Source of the DNA: an uncultured Lachnospiraceae bacterium
Lineage (GTDB): Bacteria; Bacillota; Clostridia; Lachnospirales; Lachnospiraceae
Reading direction: 5' to 3'
NCBI GenBank assembly: GCA_946414825.1
Contig: CAMKQB010000022.1
Coordinates: 1-32,982 of the forward strand
DNA: 32,982 nt
Positions within the stretch are counted from its first letter, which is position 1. Each line of letters begins with the position of its first letter. The position numbers and the translations under genes are program-made. The notes under the pieces are model-generated. The model did no database searches. It was not told the DNA's origin and saw only the letters and a program-made list of their open reading frames with translations. Shown here piece by piece: positions 23,250-32,300 of the stretch.

Positions 23250-25460
23250 ATGGAGAAAAAGAGCATAATTTTTGAAAATAATGGTAACAGTATCACCATG
23301 AGATACGAGCTTCTTCCAACAGATGAGCTGGACACAGCTGCGCTGGAGAAAATCAAAGATGGAGCGCTTGAAATGGTAGCTCCACTGCAGTATTCAGATG
23401 CAAACGCCAGAAGAGTGATGTATTCGCAGTTCTTACCTGCAGTGCCACTTTCGACATTTTTGAAGAAACCGCTTAGCAAGGGTGAGGCGCTTACTATCGT
23501 TAAGAATCTGACCACAGGAATCGATATTGGAAAGTTCAACATTCCGGTCAGCTATATAGTTAAGGATATGGATTATCTGTATATCGATGAGCAGAGTCTC
23601 GTTCTTTATCTCCTGGTTCTTCCTATCAAGGGACAGCCGGTTGAAGTTTCAGATATCCCTGATTTCCTGAGAGAGGTTGTATCACATATGAAGTTCCGTG
23701 ATGAAGATAAGGACAATTATGTGGCAAGAGTTCTCACAAAGATTAATTCAGACAGCTTCGCTCTGAATGACATAAATGTACTTGTAAATGAAATGCTGCT
23801 TGATCTGGGAGATGCTCAGTTAGCAGGTGCTCCTCAGGCGACAGCTAAGGTTGATAGACTTGGCGTTATGAGAAATAGAGCCGGCGCAGTTGCACCTCAG
23901 CAGCCTATGGGTCAGCCTAGCCCAATGGGGCAGCCGGGACCAATGGGTGGGCAGCCAGTACCGGGACCAGCAAGAGCATTCGATCCAATGACAGGACAAC
24001 CAATAGGTGGACCGCAGCAGCCACCGATGGGTCAACCTGGACCAATGGGACAGCCTACACCAGTAGGACAGCTACAGCCAGTTAGAGCATTTGATCCAAT
24101 GACAGGACAGCCAATCGGCGGACCACAGCAGCCACCAATGGGACAGCCAGGACCAGTGGGGCAACCTGGTCCAATGAGGCAACCTGGTCCGATAGGCCAA
24201 CCTGGTCCGATGGGACAACCCACACCAGTAGGACAGCCACAGCCGGTTAGAGCATTCGATCCAATGACAGGACAGCCAATCGGCCAGCCACAGCCGGTGC
24301 CAGGACCAATGGGTGGCCAGCCACAACCAGGACCAGCAAGAGCGTTTGATCCAATGACGGGACAACCGATTGGCCAGCCACAGCCAGTGTCAGGACCACA
24401 GCCAGGACCAATGGGTGGCCAGCCACAACCGGGACCAGCAAGAGCGTTTGATCCAATGACGGGACAACCAATTGGCCAGCCGCAACCAGTACCTGCACCA
24501 ATGGGGCAGCCAGGACCAATGGGTGGACAGCCAGTTAAGAAATTTGATCCAATGACAGGACAACCAATAGAAGAACCAGAAGCTCCAGCAGAACCAGAGG
24601 CTCCAGTAGAGCCAGAAGCTCCAACAGCTCCTGAAGAACCAGAAGTGCCAGAGACTCCAGCCGAGCCAGAGGCACCAGAAGCTATAGAGGAGCCAGCTGC
24701 GGTTGAAGAGCCAGAAGTTCCGGCAGAACCAGAAGCTCCAGCAGAGCCAGAAGCTCCAACAGAGCCGGAAACACCAGCAGGTCCACAGGGACCAGTTGCA
24801 CCACAAGCTCCAGTAGCGCCAGCAGGTCCACAGGGACCAGTTGTTAACGGTCCAGTAGTAAATGGTCCAGTTGCACCACAAACTCCTGAAGCACCACAGT
24901 CACCAGTAGCACCAGCAGGTCCACAGGGTCCAGTGGTTAACGGCCCGGTAGTAAATGGTCCAGTTGTACCTCAGACTCCAGAAGCACCACAGGCGCCAGT
25001 TAGAAAATTTGATCCAATGACAGGACAGCCAATTGAAACGCCACAAGCTCCAGAAACACCAAGTGTTCCAGAGGCACCTGCACAGGACATGGTTTCAATA
25101 GATGATATTATCGGTATGGACCCAGCGCCAGCAGAAGAGGCGCCAGTAGAACTTAAGCCTCATTTCATAAGACAGAAGACTGGTGAGAAGATATATGTTG
25201 ATAAGGATGAATTCAAGATAGGTAAATCCAAGGTTCATTCAGATTATTCAATAGAGAATAATACTGCTATTAGTAGAGTTCATGTAATAGTTATTCACAG
25301 AGATGGTGAATATTATCTCAAGGATAATGATTCTACAAATGGTACATTCGTAGATGGCGAGAGATTAGAGCCAGGAAGAGAGGTTCTTCTTAAGTCAGAT
25401 ATGAATATTAAATTCGGGGATGAAGACTTTGTGTTCCTCCTAACAGAAGGAGCTAAGTAG
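23250..25460 (+). CDS. FHA-domain protein with DUF6382-like N-domain and Pro-rich FDPMTGQPI-repeat linker
   Basis: The start chosen is ATG at 23250 (736 aa) after CGGGGGTT; the ATG-less extension to 23214 has no ribosome site. Residues 1-190 match the N-domain of the preceding FHA protein (IPVSYIVKDMDYLYIDEQS, LVLPIKGQP). Residues about 205-620 are disordered and rich in Pro, Gly, Gln, Met and later Glu/Ala, with seven copies of FDPMTGQPI. The C-terminal FHA domain (about 636-732) is canonical: FKIGKSKVHSD, SRVH, STNGTFVDG, FGDEDF. Cytoplasmic. Its stop is one base from the phosphatase start, so the two are translationally linked. It is likely the main phosphothreonine reader or adaptor; the long linker would let it span between anchors. 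Confidence 0.87.
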   Translation: MEKKSIIFENNGNSITMRYELLPTDELDTAALEKIKDGALEMVAPLQYSDANARRVMYSQFLPAVPLSTFLKKPLSKGEALTIVKNLTTGIDIGKFNIPVSYIVKDMDYLYIDEQSLVLYLLVLPIKGQPVEVSDIPDFLREVVSHMKFRDEDKDNYVARVLTKINSDSFALNDINVLVNEMLLDLGDAQLAGAPQATAKVDRLGVMRNRAGAVAPQQPMGQPSPMGQPGPMGGQPVPGPARAFDPMTGQPIGGPQQPPMGQPGPMGQPTPVGQLQPVRAFDPMTGQPIGGPQQPPMGQPGPVGQPGPMRQPGPIGQPGPMGQPTPVGQPQPVRAFDPMTGQPIGQPQPVPGPMGGQPQPGPARAFDPMTGQPIGQPQPVSGPQPGPMGGQPQPGPARAFDPMTGQPIGQPQPVPAPMGQPGPMGGQPVKKFDPMTGQPIEEPEAPAEPEAPVEPEAPTAPEEPEVPETPAEPEAPEAIEEPAAVEEPEVPAEPEAPAEPEAPTEPETPAGPQGPVAPQAPVAPAGPQGPVVNGPVVNGPVAPQTPEAPQSPVAPAGPQGPVVNGPVVNGPVVPQTPEAPQAPVRKFDPMTGQPIETPQAPETPSVPEAPAQDMVSIDDIIGMDPAPAEEAPVELKPHFIRQKTGEKIYVDKDEFKIGKSKVHSDYSIENNTAISRVHVIVIHRDGEYYLKDNDSTNGTFVDGERLEPGREVLLKSDMNIKFGDEDFVFLLTEGAK
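23973..25034 (+). repeat. seven in-frame copies of a 33-base unit coding [RK]-x-FDPMTGQPI
   Basis: Copies begin at 23973, 24084, 24249, 24339, 24441, 24537 and 25002, spaced unevenly (90-465 bases). All keep FDPMTGQPI exactly in protein while the third codon positions vary, so the peptide rather than the DNA is being conserved. The first five read RAFDP, the last two KKFDP and RKFDP. They are separated by Pro/Gln/Gly runs built on GQPGPMGQP. Confidence 0.9.
24810..24995 (+). repeat. 93-base tandem duplication in the Pro-rich linker
   Basis: Two head-to-tail units (24810-24902 and 24903-24995) each code for 31 residues beginning PVAPAGPQGPVVNGPVVNGP; the units differ at a few, mostly silent, bases. 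It indicates recent slippage or unequal exchange. Confidence 0.85.
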
Positions 25461-25461
25461 T

Positions 25462-26232
25462 ATGGAATACGGCGCAACATATAATACAGATATAGGTATT
25501 AGAAAAAGCACAAATCAGGATTCAGTGGCAATCAGAATAGTTGATACTCCTGATGGGCAAGTGGCATTTGGAATAGTGTGTGACGGAATGGGTGGTCTTG
25601 CTAAGGGCGAGCTTGCATCTAAAGAAGTCATCACAGCCTTTTGCAGATGGTTTGATGAAGAATTTATAACACAGGTGCTGGATAATTCATTTTCAGCACT
25701 TAGACTGAGAGATGATTGGAACAGTATTATCCAGACGGAGAATCGTTTGCTGGGAATATATGGTTCCGACAACAATATCATGCTTGGAACAACAGTGTCG
25801 GCAATCCTTATGTATAAGGATGAGTTCTACATAGTACATGTAGGAGATAGCCGTGTATATGAATTGCATGATAATGTAAGAATCCTTACTAAGGATCAGA
25901 CCTTTGTAGCAAGGGAGGTCGCAGCTGGAAGAATGACAGAAGCTGAGGCCAAGGTTGATCCAAGACGAAGCGTACTTCTGCAGTGTGTAGGTGCATCTGC
26001 AACAGTAACACCTGATTTCCTTAAGGGAAAGGTTCAGAAGGATGCAGTATATTTTGTATGTTCTGATGGATTCAGACATCAGATATCCGATCAGGAGATA
26101 ATGGAGAAGCTTGGTCCAAAAAACATCAACAATATGGAAGAACTGAAGTATGGCTGTGTATATCTTACAGAGCTCGTAAAGAACCGCAAGGAAACAGATA
26201 ACATCACTGTTGCGGCTATAAAGACTAACTAA
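25462..26232 (+). CDS. PP2C-family Ser/Thr protein phosphatase
   Basis: 256 aa. It is a metal-dependent phosphatase reversing Ser/Thr phosphorylation in the cytoplasm. Canonical metal-binding motifs are visible: STNQDS with Asp20, CDGMGG with Asp41 and Gly42, HVGDSR (126-131), CSDG (200-203) and TDNITV with Asp246 and Asn247. No regulatory or membrane domain. The GGAG within the end of the FHA gene serves as ribosome site. The kinase gene follows after 13 bases, the usual stp-stk arrangement, so it is expected to dephosphorylate that kinase and its targets, including the T-x-V-L protein. Confidence 0.95.
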   Translation: MEYGATYNTDIGIRKSTNQDSVAIRIVDTPDGQVAFGIVCDGMGGLAKGELASKEVITAFCRWFDEEFITQVLDNSFSALRLRDDWNSIIQTENRLLGIYGSDNNIMLGTTVSAILMYKDEFYIVHVGDSRVYELHDNVRILTKDQTFVAREVAAGRMTEAEAKVDPRRSVLLQCVGASATVTPDFLKGKVQKDAVYFVCSDGFRHQISDQEIMEKLGPKNINNMEELKYGCVYLTELVKNRKETDNITVAAIKTN

Positions 26233-26245
26233 TGGAGTTAAAAGT

Positions 26246-28372
26246 ATGTTAAGAGAGGGTACCGTACTAGACGAAAAATACGAGATACTTAGACGAATTG
26301 GCGAGGGAGGAATGTCAGTCGTCTATTTAGCACGTAATAACCGCATGAACATGCAGCTTGCGGTAAAGGAGATTAAGAACGATGGCTCTAAGAGTGCAGA
26401 GGTTCTGCTGAAGGGACTGGAGCGTGAGGCTAATATCCTTAAGGATGTAGACCATCCTGTTATACCAAGAATCATAGATATCGTTAAGCATGATGGAACT
26501 ATCTGCGTAGTTATGGACTTCATAGAAGGTGAGAACTTAGCAGATAAGCTGAGAGAGGTTGAGTGTTTCTCTCAGGATCAGGTTATTGAATGGGGACTTG
26601 AGTTGGCATCAGCGCTGGAGTATTTGCACTCCATGAATCCTCCTATCATTTACCGTGATATGAAGCCATCCAACGTAATGCTGAAGCCGGACGGCGGCGT
26701 TAAGCTGATCGACTTCGGTACTGCTAAGACCTACGATATCGAGAATAATGCAGATACAACTGCTCTTGGTACTAGAGGATATGCAGCACCTGAGCAGTTT
26801 GGTGATGCACAGGGACGTGGTATCTACAAGACAGATGCCAGAACAGATATCTATAACCTCGGTGCTACCTTGTATCACATGGTTACAGGTAAGAACCCTC
26901 AGGAACCACCATATGAAATGGTGCCTATTAGACAGGTTAATCCAATGCTTTCAACTGGTTTGGAGCAGATCATTCTGAAATGTACCAAACCTAATCCTAA
27001 TGAAAGATATCAATCCTGTTCTGAGCTTATATACGCTCTGGAGCATTATACAGAGCTTGATGACGATTACAAGAATGCAAACAAGAAGAAAGTGACCATG
27101 TTTGGTACTATGGTTGGTCTTGCTATCGTATTCTTGATCGTTTCATTAATTGGACGTTCAGGAATGAACAAGATAAATGCAGAAAACTACGCTGCATATA
27201 TCGAGAGTGGAAATGACTATAAGACCGATGGCAATTACATGAGCGCGGCGAACAAATACAGGCAGGCCTTCGAGCTAAATGGCGAAGACGCTGAAGCATA
27301 TGTGAAGTTCATCGATGTATATATCGATGCCAGCAAGGATCTGGATAATCCTGATGAACTGGCGCTTGAGGATGGACTAAATGTCGTAGCCAACCGTATC
27401 AAGAACGGATACGCAAAGGTAGATAAGAACAGTGAAGTTCTCTACAAGATGGGTCTGACATACTTCAATGAAGTTGGCGATTACAGTGCAGCCGGTAAGT
27501 ACTTCAACATGGTAGATACCAAGGATGAGGATTATGGTGAGCTGGCTGATTACTATGGAAGTATAGCTCTTATCCTTTCAAGTACAAACGTAAATGTAAA
27601 CGAACTGATAGATAAGGTAAATGGATTTGCTTCTTATAACTCAACAAGTCTTACGAATGATAATAGACAGAAGTTTGAGAACTATAAGACAGTAGGTAAG
27701 ATATATACCACATATCTGAATAACCCGGGAGTTCCAGAACAGGCAGAGTCAGTTATGACTCAGGCACTCAAGGATCTGGAGGGTTATACAGGAGAGGATA
27801 CAGCAGATTTCTTCTATAGTTACAATAGTGATCTGGCTGAAATCTACTATGTGCTTGCTGAAGCAGATGGAAATGAAGGTTACTACAAGCTTTCCCAGAA
27901 TTATTATCAGGAAGTAATCGATCAGATTCAGGGTAAAGTAACTGTTAGTGATACAAATGCTGCTGATAATGTAAAAGCATACATTCAGGCATATATCAAC
28001 AATATGTGTAGAATGGCTGATATCTATGGAAAACTTGGAGATTCAGCTAAGGCGGTTGAAACCTATGAAGCCGCTGAGGATGCACTTGGTGAAGGTAATG
28101 AAAGTGCCGCAAAGGTATATTCGGAGCATCTTAATTACCTATATACCAGCTATGAGGCAAAGCAACAGGATCCAGGAAGATGGACAGCTGATCAGAAGGA
28201 TGCTATTCTGAAGGTTTACAAGGCAGGAAATAAGCTGTCTAGCGTGAGCAGTAATCCTAACTGGGTTAAGAGATCATCTGTTATGGAAGGTCTGGACGAC
28301 GGTTCACTTGAACCGGAGGAGGATGCAACCGCCTCAGATGCAGAAGAAAATAAAGAAGGGGAGGATGAGTAG
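26246..28372 (+). CDS. membrane Ser/Thr protein kinase with extracellular TPR-like region, no PASTA domains
   Basis: 708 aa. The kinase domain spans about 12-270: GEGGMSVVY (19-27), Lys41 in AVKEIK, YRDMKPSN with Asp138 (Tyr replacing the His of HRD), DFGTAK (156-161), activation loop TTALGTRGYAAPEQF (171-185). A TM helix (about 284-303) follows. The outer region (about 308-690) contains helical TPR-like units (for example NYMSAANKYRQAFELNGEDAEAY; DYSAAGKYFNMV; DSAKAVETYEAAEDAL), with no PASTA repeats, and ends in an acidic tail. PASTA kinases sense muropeptides or lipid II; this one must sense something else, perhaps a protein. The activation loop Thr171-Thr-Ala-Leu174 itself fits a pT-x-x-L FHA ligand. 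Overlapping signals place it between the phosphatase and the T-x-V-L protein. Confidence 0.95.
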   Translation: MLREGTVLDEKYEILRRIGEGGMSVVYLARNNRMNMQLAVKEIKNDGSKSAEVLLKGLEREANILKDVDHPVIPRIIDIVKHDGTICVVMDFIEGENLADKLREVECFSQDQVIEWGLELASALEYLHSMNPPIIYRDMKPSNVMLKPDGGVKLIDFGTAKTYDIENNADTTALGTRGYAAPEQFGDAQGRGIYKTDARTDIYNLGATLYHMVTGKNPQEPPYEMVPIRQVNPMLSTGLEQIILKCTKPNPNERYQSCSELIYALEHYTELDDDYKNANKKKVTMFGTMVGLAIVFLIVSLIGRSGMNKINAENYAAYIESGNDYKTDGNYMSAANKYRQAFELNGEDAEAYVKFIDVYIDASKDLDNPDELALEDGLNVVANRIKNGYAKVDKNSEVLYKMGLTYFNEVGDYSAAGKYFNMVDTKDEDYGELADYYGSIALILSSTNVNVNELIDKVNGFASYNSTSLTNDNRQKFENYKTVGKIYTTYLNNPGVPEQAESVMTQALKDLEGYTGEDTADFFYSYNSDLAEIYYVLAEADGNEGYYKLSQNYYQEVIDQIQGKVTVSDTNAADNVKAYIQAYINNMCRMADIYGKLGDSAKAVETYEAAEDALGEGNESAAKVYSEHLNYLYTSYEAKQQDPGRWTADQKDAILKVYKAGNKLSSVSSNPNWVKRSSVMEGLDDGSLEPEEDATASDAEENKEGEDE

Positions 28373-28374
28373 CT

Positions 28375-29319
28375 ATGGGATTATATACAGCAATGTTCTA
28401 TGGCGGACTGATACTCGCCATAATCTTTCTGATAGCAGCAGGTATTATATTCTTCGTAATGGATATACCTAAAGCCTTCGGAGTTGTAACAGGAAAAACT
28501 CAAAGGAAGGCTATTGAAGAAATTAGAGCCGGCGGTAAGCCACAGACCACAAGTAAGAGAGGTCGTGGAAGTAGCATTATAGCCAGAGATGTTAAGGTTT
28601 CAGAATCAGAGAAGAAATCACAGACTGAAGAGGTTAAGGCGGCGAAGAAAAAAGAAGAGCCTAAGAGAAGCAGTGATGCTTCAAGCGATATAGCTAAGAA
28701 GGCTGCTGAAGATGCAAGAGCAGCAGTCGAGAAATCAAAGGCAAGAATCAAAGCTGAGTTAGAGGATGAATCAACAGAGGTTCTCACCTACCAGGATATG
28801 AAAAATGCTGATTCGAGCGAGGATACAACATCAGTACTAGAAATGGAACAAGCGACTGACGTTCTAACAGCTGGTGATGAAATCTACTCCGAAGACGATG
28901 ATGCAGAAACAGATGTACTTACATCTGATGGTAAGAGAGCAGAAGCTGAGGATGAGAGTCCAGAGGTTGAATCAGATGAGTCCTACGATGACGAAGCTAC
29001 AGATGTACTAAGATCAACATCGGCTAGCAGATACAGTGAAGATGATGACGTAACAGATGTTCTTAGAAATCCTACGGACGAAGAACTGTATGATGACGAC
29101 TTAGATGAGGCTGATAAAACAGATGTGCTTACAGCAGATACAAGCGGTTTATCAGCAGATGATATATATGGAACTTATAATCCGGAAATGACAGCTGTAC
29201 TGAGAAGCGATATGGCACCAGGTGAAGATTCTGTGAAAAAACGTGTCTCAGGGCTCGACAGACCGGAAATAACAGTTATATACTGTGAAACAGTAGTCCA
29301 TACAGATGAGAGCCTGTAA
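28375..29319 (+). CDS. single-TM protein with acidic tail carrying eight T-x-V-L motifs; proposed FHA docking platform
   Basis: 314 aa, unrecognised as a named family. One TM helix (about 7-28) is followed by a strongly basic stretch (VVTGKTQRKAIEEIRAGGK, KRGRG), so by the positive-inside rule the long tail is cytoplasmic. Residues about 70-130 are charged and helical. Residues 134-276 are acidic and disordered and hold T-x-V-L at Thr134, 152, 161, 179, 209, 227, 249 and 273; five of the eight are TDVL and one TEVL, mostly after Asp/Glu. FHA domains select phosphothreonine with a preferred +3 residue, often Asp, Ile or Leu. With kinase, phosphatase and two FHA genes directly upstream (2-base gap to the kinase), a phosphorylation-controlled scaffold is the best guess. 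The ribosome site GGGGAGG lies in the end of the kinase gene. Confidence 0.75.
   Translation: MGLYTAMFYGGLILAIIFLIAAGIIFFVMDIPKAFGVVTGKTQRKAIEEIRAGGKPQTTSKRGRGSSIIARDVKVSESEKKSQTEEVKAAKKKEEPKRSSDASSDIAKKAAEDARAAVEKSKARIKAELEDESTEVLTYQDMKNADSSEDTTSVLEMEQATDVLTAGDEIYSEDDDAETDVLTSDGKRAEAEDESPEVESDESYDDEATDVLRSTSASRYSEDDDVTDVLRNPTDEELYDDDLDEADKTDVLTADTSGLSADDIYGTYNPEMTAVLRSDMAPGEDSVKKRVSGLDRPEITVIYCETVVHTDESL
28774..29202 (+). repeat. eight T-x-V-L short linear motifs
   Basis: Interspersed coding repeats, spaced 9-30 residues apart: TEVL, TSVL, TDVL (five times) and TAVL, all in the acidic tail. Codons differ between copies (for example ACTGACGTTCTA against ACAGATGTACTT), so selection acts on the peptide. 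There is no DNA-level repeat here. Confidence 0.9.
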
Positions 29320-29334
29320 GGAGGTAGAGAGAGA

Positions 29335-32300
29335 ATGATAAAAAATACGAGAGGTAATAAAAGCTATACAAGGCCACTGCCTATCAGAATGCTAGCTATT
29401 CTGATGGCTGTAGTTATGGTGCTGAGTGTGCTTTATATAAATAATTCGAAAGGGAGAGTAGAGGCAGGAACGCCGTCCAATCCAGAAATCAATGATGATA
29501 CTTTTGTCAGTAGTATTGTGGGTAGTACAGTGGTTGAAAAAGATTGTTCGATATATGTTCCTTCGAATAATGTAACTTTTAGTGGATTTCCTGAATTTAA
29601 TGAAGCTGATTCAGCTGATGTTAAAGTGTATAAAAAAACATATCAGACTGATCCGGATGATGAGTCAACTTCTGTCACAGAATATTATTATGTTAAACCA
29701 GAAGAGGCGGAAGGTGTAACAATTACTGAAGTGGATGTTAAAGCTAATTGTTCTTTTGCTTGGAATAATACTACTATAAAAGCTACTGGCGAAGAAACTC
29801 CTAATATATTGACATTAACTGGAACATATACAAATTTTAGGATACCATCTGAAACTGAAGGCGGAGTGGATACTGGTATTACAATTAAAGATTCTACAAG
29901 TGCTAAAAAAGTATTTATAAATCTATCATTTTATCTAGAACCATTTAATGATTTGAAAATTGGTACCGTAGGAGCAGTTGATCAAAATGTTATTAATCGA
30001 GATGCCAATTCGGATGATTCGGTTGTATATTATGGAGAAGTTATTCTAACAGATACTAAAAATACTGAAGATACAAACGATGATGAAGAAACCAGTATGG
30101 AGGCAATCAATAATGAGCTGTCAAGTTTGAAGGAAAATGGTAGAGTAACAAAGCAGATAAAAAAAGAAATAAAAAAAGGGGAAATAGTTGTTAATAGCAT
30201 AACAAGTGATCTTACTTTTGTTAAAAATGATGTATTGCTTAAATCAAATAGTGTTACTCATAATGGCAATGTAACCGAAAATGGATCATGTGAGAATATT
30301 ACTCTCACAGGTATTAATCCAAAGAAGACTGTAACTATAGAATTTGAAACAGATGTTAAGACGGATGATTATAACGTGAGTGCAAAAAAAGGTGAAGATT
30401 CCGTTTCAGTTTCAGCTGTAAATTTAGATGATGAGTCAGGAAATGTAATAGGGTATAAAAATACTATAAATATTCCTGCATATAGTGATATGTCAGATGT
30501 TCCTACTGATCCAGTAGTGTATACAATTACTATTACTGATGGTAAAGCAGAATATGGATCTAAATTAGAAAAGACATTCACAGTATCTATTAAATATGCT
30601 AATGGTAAACCTATTATTTCGAACCTCCAGATTGAACAGAAGGCAATTAAGGACGGAAAGTATTATGTTACATCTTCATCTGGTGAGGCTGCAATCAATG
30701 CGAATGTTAGTATGCCAGAGGGAGATAATACACCTATAGCAACATGGTCTCTTGCTACAAAGTCAGGTGGTGCTTATACATATGGCGAAGCTAAAAATGT
30801 ATCAGAAGATAATAAAATTAATGATACATTATCTGATTTAGTTATAGGGGAAAATCTGTTTAAGATTAAAGCGGCTAGTGCATTTGATATAGAATCAGAT
30901 GAGACGGAATTCACTGTTTTTTATGATCCTAACCCAGCGACTATTACACCGACTGCAAAGCAAGGAACTAGTACTACTGATGTCGCATTAGATGCACTTA
31001 CATGTAAGAAAGATACAGTTATTTCGCTTAATCCAACTGACGGTACTGGTGAAAGTGGGGTTGAATCAATAGTAGTAACAGATGAGGATGGAAATCCTCA
31101 AGATCTGGGAACTGAGAATACAATCTCTATAGCTGCATCAGATGATAATAATGGCAAAACAAAAACTTATAATTACACTATAACGGATGTGGCAGGAAAT
31201 GTTAAAACTGACAGTTTTGCTATTTCATTCTTGGATGAAGAGGCTACAGTAACATATGAAATTACAAATGCTGATTATGATTCAAGTGAAGCGGCTCATG
31301 GCATCATATGGAATGAAGCTGAAGTTGGAGCCGGTAATGATAGATCATTTGATATTACCTTTACTATAAAATCTAAGGTAAAACTAGATAAAGCAGTTAT
31401 TCCTGATACCTCAAGTAATAGGGAGGTTGTTTTTACAGACCAAGATGGTGAGTATAATGATACAACAAAGGAATATACTTATACAGCAACATATAATTAT
31501 AATTATAGCGTGTTGACAGATAACGATAAATCATTCAAACCACTGTTGAATGTATATTCTATTAATGGTTTTGAAACACCATACGATAAAGTTGCTATAT
31601 TATATGTCGATCTTAGTAATCCTACGGCTACTATTTCTGTTGATTCTACTAGCGTACGAAAGGATGATAGATATTCTGATGATTGGTACAGTAGTCTTGT
31701 TTTATTAGTTCATGTAGGTGATGTATTTTCGGGAATTAGTTCTGTGACCGGTACGGGAATAAAGGAAACGGGAAACTTATATTCGGGTTCTGAAAATATT
31801 GTTGTTAATGTAAGTGATTCTGCTGATTTGACTGGAACAGATGTTAATTTTGTTGTAAAGGATAAGGCGGGAAATACATATAAGACAGAAGATGATACCT
31901 CTTATAATCCTAAATATTTTGTAGATGGAACTACTCCTACAGCACGAATTGATATTACTGATGGTACTGGTGCAGTCACTCAGAATATCACAGGAAACGT
32001 ATGGAAGGAGTCTATTAGTAATCTAAGATTTTATGCTAGTGATACACCTTCGGATGTTTTCTTAAATATGGATAAGACAAGGGTATATGTTGGAGATGAT
32101 ACGACAGGAATATCATTAAATGATACAAGCCTTAATACAAAAACATTTGCAGAATTAGTTGGAGATGATCCGATTATTCAAAATAAGGAGTATAAGGTTA
32201 AGTTAGTTGCAATTGATGTGGCTGGTAACAAGGTTGAAAAGAGCGCAACCATTATTTGGGATGATGAGAAGCCAACAGCTGAAATAACAATACCGAAAGC

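Noticed and set aside
23820-24881. Minus-strand Trp/Leu/Ser-rich frames opposite the Pro-rich repeats
   Set aside because: They are reverse complements of CCA/GGA/CAG repeats and have no plausible protein character.
23900-25060. CRISPR-like or minisatellite array
   Set aside because: The repeats are unevenly spaced, in frame, differ at third codon positions and encode a conserved peptide; there are no unique spacers of constant length.
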